Positions 36,681 through 44,367 of a DNA stretch of 64,000 nt are shown in pieces. Source of the stretch: Mycolicibacter terrae (GTDB lineage Bacteria; Actinomycetota; Actinomycetes; Mycobacteriales; Mycobacteriaceae); NCBI RefSeq assembly GCF_010727125.1, contig NZ_AP022564.1:124001-188000 (forward strand), written 5' to 3'. The notes beneath the pieces were generated by a model. The model did not search any database. It was not told the origin of the DNA and saw only the letters and a program-made list of their open reading frames with translations. The translations under genes were made by a program, and so were the position numbers. Each line of letters opens with the position of its first letter. Within the stretch, counting starts at the first letter, position 1.

Positions 36681-37397
36681 TTAGCGTGGGGAGGCTCGAG
36701 TTGTACCTGATGAGGTTTTCGGTTCGCAGAGTGGTAAGTGGGGATCAAGCTGGAATCCCAGTTCCTGCAGCCTGTCATTGATTATCAACCAGGTTTGCCG
36801 TGTCAATCGAACGACGAGTTCGTCACGAGTGGAGTCGCGATGGTCCAGCCACCATAGGACCGAAGCGTCCATCAGGCCCATGATGGCGGCGACATTGCGG
36901 TCTGCCGCCTCTGAGTCCTCGCCGTAGCGAGGAAAGTAACGGGCACCCGCGACGGCGAGTTCGGAGGCGAATGCACTGGTGCCGGGCGAGGTTTTCTCGG
37001 TGCTGCGCCGATAGTGTCGGTTCACCAAGAACCGATAGAGGTTGGGGTGTTCGTCAGCCCACATGACGTGCTGTGTGACCGGCGCGCGAATCACGTCTAG
37101 CGGTGATCCCTGCACATCCAGAGTTAGGCGAATCTTTGCAGTGAGTTCGCGGTGGACGTGGCGGGCGACGGCTAGATCGAGTTCTTCTTTACTTGCGAAG
37201 TGGCGGTAAAAGTGCGTGCGGACTAAACCGGCCTTGTCTGCGATCTGGCCGGTGAGTGCGTGGGGTCCGTTCTCTTCGATTGCGCTGAGCGCTGCTTCGA
37301 TGATCTGTTCACGACGTAGTTCGCGGCCTGGCAACTTACTGGTTGCACGGCGTCCCGCTGTGGTGTCCGCCCATTGCTTTCGCTCCACGATGCTCAC
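36681..37397 (-). CDS. TetR-family regulator
   Basis: 238 residues from GTG 37397. The frame extends to 37466, but that would place two operator-like palindromes inside the gene, so the GTG at 37397 (or 37388) is preferred. Helix-turn-helix GQIADKAGLVRTHFYRHFASKEEL. The C-terminal domain has a central NLYRFLVNRHYRR segment typical of larger TetR repressors of lipid genes. It is divergent from the acyl-CoA dehydrogenase at 37536, with both palindromes between them. Confidence 0.85.
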   Translation of the reverse strand: MSIVERKQWADTTAGRRATSKLPGRELRREQIIEAALSAIEENGPHALTGQIADKAGLVRTHFYRHFASKEELDLAVARHVHRELTAKIRLTLDVQGSPLDVIRAPVTQHVMWADEHPNLYRFLVNRHYRRSTEKTSPGTSAFASELAVAGARYFPRYGEDSEAADRNVAAIMGLMDASVLWWLDHRDSTRDELVVRLTRQTWLIINDRLQELGFQLDPHLPLCEPKTSSGTTRASPR

Positions 37398-37424
37398 CGT
37401 AACGCCCCGCGCTCTGGAAAGTTC

Positions 37425-37443
37425 TGGGTACGTGTTGTACCCA
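37425..37443. promoter_or_regulatory. Perfect inverted repeat, operator site 1
   Basis: TGGGTAC-GTGTT-GTACCCA: 7-bp perfect arms, 5-bp spacer. It lies between the TetR (36681) and acyl-CoA dehydrogenase (37536) genes. A related site follows 30 bp downstream, which is about three helical turns. Confidence 0.7.
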
Positions 37444-37454
37444 GTGTCCGTTTC

Positions 37455-37473
37455 GTGGTACACCATGTACCCA
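37455..37473. promoter_or_regulatory. Related inverted repeat, operator site 2
   Basis: GTGGTAC-ACCAT-GTACCCA: the same right arm and spacer length as site 1, with an imperfect left arm. Two same-face sites 30 bp apart suggest cooperative binding of TetR dimers over the dehydrogenase promoter. Confidence 0.6.
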
Positions 37474-37535
37474 TAAGCGTGTAGCGAGACCCATTGCGGG
37501 ATCGGTGCGCAAGTAATAACAGTGAGGACTCTCTA

Positions 37536-38681
37536 ATGGCAGCCAATCGCTCTAGCTGGATGGACGACGACCTCGATGCACTCCGCGATTTGGCGCGCAC
37601 GTTCTGTGAGAAGGAGATCGCGCCGCACAGTGCCCGCTTCATCGAGCAGCACCACGTGGATCGAGACCTGTGGACCCGGGCGGGTGATCTGGGGTTGCTG
37701 TGCATGTCAATCCCCGAACAGTACGGCGGAGGTGGTGGAACATTCGCCCATGAGGCGGTCTTGATCGAGGAACAGGCCCGCATCGGTGATTCAGCATGGG
37801 GTGCGGCGCTGCATAGCGGAATCGTCGCCCACTACCTGCTCGAGTATGGCACCGACGAGCAGAAGGAACGTTTTCTGCCCCGACTGGCAACTGGTGAGAT
37901 GGTTGGCGCGATTGCGATGACGGAGCCAGGCACGGGCTCCGATCTCCAATCTGTTACGACCAAGGCACTGCGCGTTGGAGACGAATACGTTGTCAACGGT
38001 TCCAAGACATTCATCACCAATGGCGCTCAGGCCGACTTGATCATCGTCGTCGCCAAGACCGACCCGACTGCCGGAGCGAACGGAATCTCGTTGGTTTTGG
38101 TCGAAGGCGATCGACCGGGCTTTCGGCGGGGTCGGGTGTTGGACAAGGTCGGTCAGCGCGGACAGGACACCTCCGAGCTCTATTTCGAAGATGTGCACAT
38201 TCCGGTTGAGAACCTCCTGGGTACGACTGAAGGCCAGGGGTTCATTCAGTTGATGCAGCAACTTCCCCAAGAGCGATTGATCCTTGCGCTTGGTGCAGTG
38301 ACAGTACTAGAAACAGCGCTCGAGTTCACTGTGGAATACACCAAAGATCGGCATGCCTTCGGCAAGCCCGTCTTCGCCTTCCAAAACACCAAGTTCAAGC
38401 TCGCCGAGGTCGCCACCGACGCCCACATCAGCCGCGTTTTCATCGACGACTGCGTCGCCCGCCATCTGCGCGGTGAACTCGACATCCCCACCGTCGCGAT
38501 GGCGAAATGGTGGACTACTGAGCGTGCGATGGTCGCCCTTGATGACTGCTTGCAGCTCCACGGCGGCTACGGCTATATGACCGAGTATCCCATCGGCAGG
38601 ATGTGGGCCGATGCTCGCGTTCAGAAGATCTACGGTGGGACAAACGAGATTATGAAGGAGATCATTGCTCGGTCGCTTTAG
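37536..38681 (+). CDS. Acyl-CoA dehydrogenase
   Basis: 381 residues from ATG 37536 (GAGGA 8 bases upstream). AIAMTEPGTGSDLQSV and YVVNGSKTFITNG bind FAD; C-terminal QLHGGYGYMTEYPIGRMWAD holds the likely catalytic Glu, followed by IYGGTNEIMKEIIARSL. A typical long/medium-chain FadE-like enzyme. The divergent TetR and twin palindromes suggest acyl-CoA-responsive control. It stands alone on its strand; the next downstream sequence is the adenylate cyclase remnant. Confidence 0.9.
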   Translation: MAANRSSWMDDDLDALRDLARTFCEKEIAPHSARFIEQHHVDRDLWTRAGDLGLLCMSIPEQYGGGGGTFAHEAVLIEEQARIGDSAWGAALHSGIVAHYLLEYGTDEQKERFLPRLATGEMVGAIAMTEPGTGSDLQSVTTKALRVGDEYVVNGSKTFITNGAQADLIIVVAKTDPTAGANGISLVLVEGDRPGFRRGRVLDKVGQRGQDTSELYFEDVHIPVENLLGTTEGQGFIQLMQQLPQERLILALGAVTVLETALEFTVEYTKDRHAFGKPVFAFQNTKFKLAEVATDAHISRVFIDDCVARHLRGELDIPTVAMAKWWTTERAMVALDDCLQLHGGYGYMTEYPIGRMWADARVQKIYGGTNEIMKEIIARSL

Positions 38682-38719
38682 ATCGAATTCGACCGCTAGA
38701 TTGGTTACGAGGGGCCGCG

Positions 38720-39545
38720 ATAGCGAGGTGGCGTTCGCTTATCAAGTCGGTGGTGACTGTTCATTAGGCGGTCACTGTTCACTAGGCGGATACCCGGCGA
38801 GCTCGCTTCAAACGGGGGCCTTACTCGGCCGGCCTGGGCGCGCCGCGCCCGAGACAGGTTGACCTTGCTGCTGACGCCCTTCAGACGATATGCGCCGGCG
38901 GACGACCACCGGAGGCCTGCGTCGTCGACGATCACCCGCGTGGAGTCCCACCAACACTGCGCCTGGCCGCGCCGCCGCGCTCACTCGGCTGGCCAGGTTC
39001 ACGGGGTTGCCGAACCAGTCGCCCGCGCGCGAGACCGCTGACCCGGACGCCACGCCAATCCTCAAGGAAGGCAGGTCATTTGCTGACGCGCTGTCGATCA
39101 GGTCCAGCATCGTCGTCACCAGCGGCGTCGGTCGTGATGAGACCAGCATGACCGCGCCCCGAGGGTTTCACGAATCTCAACCGGTGGGTTGGCAGCCTCG
39201 CGCGCAGCAGTCGCGAGTCGATTCGCGAGCCTCTCCAAATCGTCGGGCTGAAGCTTTCAACATGTTCAGCGCGCGAAGCCACGCATCATCTCCGTGGCCT
39301 GCCCGATGCCTTCCGTGAGGGCCCGCAATATGGCGACTGTTTCGTCTGGATTCCGGTTTCCGTGCTCAGCTCGCGCAGAGAGACGTACCGTCCCTCATCA
39401 CCCAGTACGCGGCTTGTAGGAAGAAGGAGAGGGGTTGGGGCCACCAGTCGGCTTTGATCAATCGTGAAGCCCTGGGCATGCAGCCAGGCAATTAGATGAG
39501 TCCTTTCCTGGCGGCTGTCGCCCTCAAGACCGTCGTGCAGACATA
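38720..39545 (-). pseudogene. Class III adenylate cyclase, degraded
   Basis: Pieces of one gene are spread over different minus frames. At 39360-39545 reads LEGDSRQERTHLIAWLHAQG, then VLGDEGRYVSLRELST, matching the N-terminal regulatory region of mycobacterial cyclases such as Rv1264. At about 39270-39345: ALTEGIGQATEMMRG. At 39150-39240: LERLANRLATAAREAANP. At 38950-39149: the catalytic block [19 protein letters not shown] then [17 protein letters not shown]. At 38800-38935: [14 protein letters not shown]. The frame changes, stops and a missing middle part show it is not functional. It lies downstream of the TetR at 39590. Confidence 0.8.
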
Positions 39546-39589
39546 CTGAGCGAGGTCGTCTTCGTGTGTTGCTGACACCCTGGACCTGC

Positions 39590-40252
39590 TTAGTGCTGCG
39601 GCGTACCGGGACGCGGACAGGATGGTTCAGTGTTCACGCCGCGCACCTGGTGACTCGACGCGGGGACGCCGAGCACGGCGTGACCCATCGCAACGAGCAG
39701 CGCAGAGGTCTGTTCGGGAGCCAGGCCAGTGCCGCGGTAGTGCAAGATCGATTGAATGGCTCCGATCGCTCCATGAACCATCGCCCGAAGTTCAATCTCA
39801 TCGACCGCGGGCCGCAACTCCCCCACGAGGTGTACCCACTCTTCCAGATAGAGCCGCTGCTTTCGGCGCAATTGGCTCTGGTGGTGATCCGACAGATTGT
39901 GCACCTCGCGGTAATACACCATTGCCAGCTCGCGTTGATCCATTACCAAGGCGACTTGATCTGACACCAGCAGGGTCAGCGCCTCCGCCTCGTCGCGGGA
40001 CTGCTCCACGATCGCCGTCGCACGCTTTAGGAGTTTGTCCACCACACGCTCGAAGAGGGCCGCCAGTAGGTCGCTCTTACTGTCGAAATGGCGATAGATG
40101 GCCGGCCCGACGACCCCTGATGCAACGCCGATGTCGGCCATGGAAACAGCGTGGTAGCCCCGCTCGGCAATCAACTCGGTGGCAGAGGCGAGAATCCGTT
40201 CCCGACGTTCGCCGCCGACCCGGGTACGTCCGGCAACGACCACCTTGTTCAC
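39590..40252 (-). CDS. TetR-family regulator
   Basis: 220 residues. Helix-turn-helix MADIGVASGVVGPAIYRHFDSKSDL near residues 39-63, then a ligand domain with MVYYREVHNLSDHHQSQLRRKQ, a pattern seen in TetR regulators near acyl-CoA metabolism genes. It may control the AtuA/hydratase operon or distant genes; no divergent partner is close. A 24-bp dyad lies about 220 bp upstream (40474-40497). Confidence 0.85.
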   Translation of the reverse strand: MNKVVVAGRTRVGGERRERILASATELIAERGYHAVSMADIGVASGVVGPAIYRHFDSKSDLLAALFERVVDKLLKRATAIVEQSRDEAEALTLLVSDQVALVMDQRELAMVYYREVHNLSDHHQSQLRRKQRLYLEEWVHLVGELRPAVDEIELRAMVHGAIGAIQSILHYRGTGLAPEQTSALLVAMGHAVLGVPASSHQVRGVNTEPSCPRPGTPQH

Positions 40253-40665
40253 TACTACCTTCCTTCGCTCGCAACCAGGGCTCGCGCAGCACTGCAGCGC
40301 CGGGAGCTACACTACGAACGTTAACACCTGCTCACAATCCCAGGTTGAGTTGAAATGTAGACGCCCAGTGGCAGGTGGCTGGCGCCTGCGCGTGTGATCC
40401 CCATTCGTGGATGTGCCCGCTCATTGGCCAAGATCGGCAACCGCGTGGGCAGATCGCTGCGCCCTCTTTGGATGTCCAGTTCGGCAAGGAACTGGACAAA
40501 GCCATCTCTCCGTCTGCCGGACGCTGTTGGCGTCATCCGATCGTCATCACATCGTTCGGCAACACGGCTTTGGCAAAGGGGCTACGTCAAGCAGCAGGCA
40601 GAGGACGGCGACTTGATTGGCGATACGTCGACAGAGTGGCCCGGCTACTCCAAATTCGGGATTTG
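40253..40665. other. Intergenic region with a long dyad
   Basis: About 410 bases between the TetR start and the 3' end of the AtuA gene. No frame gives a recognisable protein. It marks the return from the less GC-rich block to the GC-rich AtuA operon and contains the dyad at 40474-40497. Confidence 0.45.
40474..40497. promoter_or_regulatory. Perfect 9-bp inverted repeat
   Basis: GTCCAGTTC-GGCAAG-GAACTGGAC. No T-run follows on either strand, so a terminator is less likely than a protein-binding site or a remnant of mobile DNA. Confidence 0.4.
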
Positions 40666-42402
40666 TCAGGTCGCGCCGACAAGGGATTGCGGTATGTCCA
40701 CGATGCGGGAGCGCAGGTACTCGCACAAGCCCTTCGCCTGGGCATCCGGCCGGGTCGAGGATGCCACGCCTTCCCCCAGCAGCCCGTGCACCACAACGTT
40801 GAGCGCACGCAGGTTGGGCAGCTCGAATCGCTCTATGCGCAGCTGCGCAGCCTCCGGGCCGAGCAGCCCGCGCAGTCGCTCGACGGTTAAGTGCTCGCGC
40901 ACCCAGGCATAGCCGGCGTCGTCGCGGGCCCAGAGACCAATATTGGCGTTGCCGCCCTTGTCGCCGGACCGCGCGCCCAGAACCGCGCCCAGCGGCGCGC
41001 GGCATGTCGGCTCGGTCGGCGGCGCGGCTGCCGCGCTGCCCCGGACCTTCGCGGCCGGCACGCTACCGGTCGGCGGATCGGCGATCCTCCGGCGCTCACC
41101 GTTGGGCAGCACCACGACCTGCGTCACGCTCGACCGGGGCACGGTCGCTGGGCGATACACGCCGAACACTGACTCCGACGTGGGTGGCGTGGTGGTGTGG
41201 AAGCCGGCATACCCGGCCAGAGCGATCTCCATGATTGCGCTCGAGAACGCCCGGCCGACCTTGCGCGGGTCGGTGTCCTTGACCGTGATCCGCAAGTGCG
41301 CGCACGCCTGGTCGTTAGTGGGGGCGTCCGGTGTGTCGAAACGCAGAAACCGGACGTCGACCTCGGCGAAGGATCCCCGGCCGCCGAGGATGTCGAACAG
41401 CTGCTGCTGCGCGAACGCGGCTTTCGCCTCCAGGTCCAAGCCGGTGAGCACCATCGTCATGGTGTTCCGGTAGCCCCCGACCTCGTTCAGCGCCACCTTG
41501 AGCGTCTCCGGTGGCGGGCTGCCGGTGACACCCGTGATCGCCACCCGGTGCTCGGCCTGCTGGGCCAGCGAGATCGTGTCGAAGTGAGTCACCACGTCGG
41601 GCCCCAGATAGGCCGGCTCGGCGATCTCGTAGAGCAGCTGGGCGGTGACCGTACCGACCGACACCAGCCCCCCGGTGTCGGCGTGCTTGGTGATCACCGA
41701 CGAGCCGTCGGCCGCCACCTCCGCGATCGGGAAGCCCGGGTAGCGACGGTCGGTGATCTCGTCGAGGAAGGCGTAGTTGCCGCCCGTGGCCTGTGGTCCG
41801 CATTCGATGACGTGGCCGGCCACGACGGCACCGGCGAGCCGGTCCCAGTCGGTGCGCTCCCACCCGTGCCACCAGGCGGCCGGGCCGACGACCAGCGAGG
41901 CGTCTGTCACCCGTCCGGTGACGACGACGTCGGCGCCCGCACCCAGCGCTTCGGCGATACCCCAACCCCCGAGGTAGGCGTTGGCCGAGACCGGCTTGAC
42001 CTCACCGACCGCAGGGGTGATCGCGGAGAGGTTCCCGCGCAAGTCGTCACCTTCGATGTGGGCGATCCGGACGGTGATACCGAGCCGGTCCGCAAGCTCG
42101 CGCAATCTGACGGCCAGCCCGGCCGGGTTGAGCCCACCGGCGTTGGCCACGATCTTGATACCGCGGTCGGAACAGGTGCCCAACACCTGCTCCATCTGGG
42201 TCAGGAACGTGCGCGCGTAACCGCCCGCCGGATCCTTCGCCTGGGCCTTCGCCAGGATGAGCATCGTCAGTTCAGCGAGGTAGTCCCCGCACAGCACGTC
42301 GATGCTCTGCTCGCCCGTCCCGCCCTCGACCATCTCCCGCGCCGCGGCGATCCGGTCGCCGTAGAAGCCCGAGCAATTTCCGATGCGTACCGGGTCCCTC
42401 AC
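40666..42402 (-). CDS. AtuA-family protein (acyclic terpene utilisation)
   Basis: 578 residues from GTG 42402, overlapping the stop of the TIGR03084 gene (GTGA); the much longer frame upstream is in the shadow of that gene. N-terminal AtuA/DUF1446 domain (RIGNCSGFYGDR; IVANAGGLNPAGLA; SANAYLGGWGIAEALGAGAD; GRVTDAS) to about 445, then a small C-terminal domain (GARSGDKGGNANIGLWAR). AtuA is needed for citronellol/geraniol growth in Pseudomonas, but its reaction is not firmly established. It is coupled to a TIGR03084 protein and an enoyl-CoA hydratase. Confidence 0.9.
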   Translation of the reverse strand: MRDPVRIGNCSGFYGDRIAAAREMVEGGTGEQSIDVLCGDYLAELTMLILAKAQAKDPAGGYARTFLTQMEQVLGTCSDRGIKIVANAGGLNPAGLAVRLRELADRLGITVRIAHIEGDDLRGNLSAITPAVGEVKPVSANAYLGGWGIAEALGAGADVVVTGRVTDASLVVGPAAWWHGWERTDWDRLAGAVVAGHVIECGPQATGGNYAFLDEITDRRYPGFPIAEVAADGSSVITKHADTGGLVSVGTVTAQLLYEIAEPAYLGPDVVTHFDTISLAQQAEHRVAITGVTGSPPPETLKVALNEVGGYRNTMTMVLTGLDLEAKAAFAQQQLFDILGGRGSFAEVDVRFLRFDTPDAPTNDQACAHLRITVKDTDPRKVGRAFSSAIMEIALAGYAGFHTTTPPTSESVFGVYRPATVPRSSVTQVVVLPNGERRRIADPPTGSVPAAKVRGSAAAAPPTEPTCRAPLGAVLGARSGDKGGNANIGLWARDDAGYAWVREHLTVERLRGLLGPEAAQLRIERFELPNLRALNVVVHGLLGEGVASSTRPDAQAKGLCEYLRSRIVDIPQSLVGAT

Positions 42403-43211
42403 GACACACCTCCGTCGAACTGTCCTGCGGTGCGCCCGCCACCGGGAGGTCCGGCGAAGGCCTGCGCGATGGAGAGCCACTGGTCGGCGAGCGGACCGGT
42501 GACGTGCAGTGCGGTGTCGTCGCGATGCCTGCGCTGGGTGACGAGCAGGCAGAAGTCGTGCGCAGTGCCGGTGACCCGGTTGGGCACGCCGTCGGGGCCC
42601 CAGGTCCACAGCGTGCCCCCCGGTGCGGTGAGCTCGACACGGACGGGTTCCTCGGGCACCTCCAGGCCGTTGGCCATGTAGCTGAACGCCCGCGCTCCCA
42701 CGCCGATGTGGGCGACGTGGCGCAACCGGGCCGAGGGCACACGGGTCACTCCCAGCGCGTCGGCGATGTCCTGACCGTGCGCCCAGGTCTCCATGATCCG
42801 CGCGGTCAGCGAGGAAGCCGCGCTCATAGGGAGGCCGAACCACGGCACCCGCATCGAGGGGTCGATCGCTGCGAAGGCAGCGACGAGGGCGCGGCGCGCG
42901 CCGTCGAACCAGGACAGCAGCTCCGCTGTCGGCATCGGCCGGTAGCGCTCGGCGATGGTGTCCGGGGAGATCCGGCCGTCGGCGAGCATGGGCAGCACCT
43001 CGGCCGTGAACCCTTCGGGGTCGGTGGCTGAGCGCACCGCGGCGTCGTCGAAGAACGCAAGATGGCTGATCTGATCGCGGACCGCCCAGCCTGCCGCGGG
43101 GGTGGGCGCGTCCCACCCGGCTTGCCCCTCGGGCAGCTCGGCGATCAGTGACCACAGCTCGGCCGTTTCCGCCCCGATGTCGGTGATCAAGGACTCCATC
43201 GGCACGGCCAC
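42399..43211 (-). CDS. TIGR03084-family putative metal-binding protein (DinB/MDMPI fold)
   Basis: About 270 residues from GTG 43211 (AAGGGA 8 bases upstream, inside the end of the previous gene); ATG 43199 four codons later is equally possible. N-terminal helical DinB-like domain with HLAFFDD and METWAHGQDIADALG, whose His/Glu residues may bind a metal, then a C-terminal domain with LWTWGPDG. The family usually accompanies AtuA and acyl-CoA enzymes in actinobacteria, as here. Biochemical role unknown; the fold is shared with mycothiol-dependent isomerases. Confidence 0.85.
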   Translation of the reverse strand: MAVPMESLITDIGAETAELWSLIAELPEGQAGWDAPTPAAGWAVRDQISHLAFFDDAAVRSATDPEGFTAEVLPMLADGRISPDTIAERYRPMPTAELLSWFDGARRALVAAFAAIDPSMRVPWFGLPMSAASSLTARIMETWAHGQDIADALGVTRVPSARLRHVAHIGVGARAFSYMANGLEVPEEPVRVELTAPGGTLWTWGPDGVPNRVTGTAHDFCLLVTQRRHRDDTALHVTGPLADQWLSIAQAFAGPPGGGRTAGQFDGGVS

Positions 43212-43213
43212 GT

Positions 43214-43981
43214 CTAACGTCCCTTCCAAACCGGTGTGCGCTTCTCGCGGAACGCGGCGGGACCCTCTAGCGCGTCGGCGCTGAGGTACACCGGCTCCCA
43301 TATCTGGTCGGCGTGGGCGTAGGCCTCCGTCAGGTGGTGCGCTGCGGAGAGGTATACGGTCTTTTTTGCCGCGAGTACGGACAGCGGTGCGTTGGAAGCG
43401 ATCCGCAGGGCGATCTCCTGAACTCGTACCCGCAGCTCCGCTGCGGGCACGACCTCGTTCACCATGCCTACCTCGCGGGCGCGCTCGGCAGTGATCGGGT
43501 CGCCGGTCATCAAAATCTGCAGCGCAATCCGCGGCGGCAGCAGCCACGACAGCGGGACAGCCCATGGCGAGCCGCGGCCTACCTTGACCTCGCTGACCGC
43601 GAACCTGGCGTGCTCGGCTGCGATGACGAGGTCGCACTGCTGGGCCAGTAGGAATCCGCCGGCGAAGGCGACGCCGTTCACCGCGGCGATGGTCGGCTTG
43701 GCGACCTGGATGTTGCGCCCGAATTGCGGCGCGAAGTCTGGCGGCGGAACCGTGAGCGCCGTCTCCGCCATCTCTTTAAGGTCCCCTCCGGCGCAGAACG
43801 CCTTATCGCCTGCCCCGGTCAGCACCAGAACCTTGGCGGAGTCGTCGGCGTTGAAGCGGTGAACGCTGTGGAACAGTCCCTGCCGGACCGCCCCGTTGAG
43901 CGCGTTCCGTGCCTCGGGGCGATTGATCGTCAACCAGGCCACCCCGTCGACGACCTCGTAGGTGATCGCTTCCTCGCTCAT
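43214..43981 (-). CDS. Enoyl-CoA hydratase/isomerase (crotonase family)
   Basis: 255 residues from ATG 43981. WLTINRPEARNAL near the N-terminus, oxyanion segments FCAGGDLKEMAE and NGVAFAGGFLLAQQCDLVIAAEHARF split across the active site, and a C-terminal FREKRTPVWKGR. It hydrates an enoyl-CoA. In an Atu-type pathway this is the isohexenylglutaconyl-/methylglutaconyl-CoA hydratase step; the link to the carboxylase operon at 20.5-24.2 kb is inference. First gene of the hydratase-TIGR03084-AtuA operon. Confidence 0.88.
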   Translation of the reverse strand: MSEEAITYEVVDGVAWLTINRPEARNALNGAVRQGLFHSVHRFNADDSAKVLVLTGAGDKAFCAGGDLKEMAETALTVPPPDFAPQFGRNIQVAKPTIAAVNGVAFAGGFLLAQQCDLVIAAEHARFAVSEVKVGRGSPWAVPLSWLLPPRIALQILMTGDPITAERAREVGMVNEVVPAAELRVRVQEIALRIASNAPLSVLAAKKTVYLSAAHHLTEAYAHADQIWEPVYLSADALEGPAAFREKRTPVWKGR

Positions 43982-44367
43982 CAATCCCCGTCCTGATCGG
44001 CACCCGCCCTCCCGATGTGAGGGCTCGTTCACTCGCAGTACGTTACCCGGCAGAATGTCGCGAGGACCAGTTGGTGAGCGAACGCGTTGCGTCCGGCGGC
44101 GCAACCCGACCGGCGTGGCCAGCTCCGTAAATGTTGGGTTCGCCACCTCGTCGGCCGCATTCGGTTCGAGCGATTGACGAGATCGGATCCCAAGGCCGCA
44201 ACACGGGGTTGCATTCGTACGTCAAGTCCTCGGCAAGAATGTGGCCCTCTTCGGCCTTTTGGGATTGGCACGCCGGAGGTGCTCCTTGCCACCGTTTCAC
44301 CCTTGGCTCCCAGAAACAATCGGTGCCAAATGCTGTGAACGCATGCGTCGCCGCGGGGAACCGCTCG
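43982..44367. other. Intergenic region upstream of the hydratase operon
   Basis: About 385 bases between the carboxylesterase stop and the hydratase start (both minus strand). It presumably holds the hydratase-operon promoter. Overlapping frames show no recognisable product. Confidence 0.4.

Noticed and set aside
42403..43155. N-terminal extension of AtuA to 829 residues
   Set aside because: It reads the TIGR03084 gene in a shadow frame; the GTGA overlap at 42402 gives a normal AtuA length.
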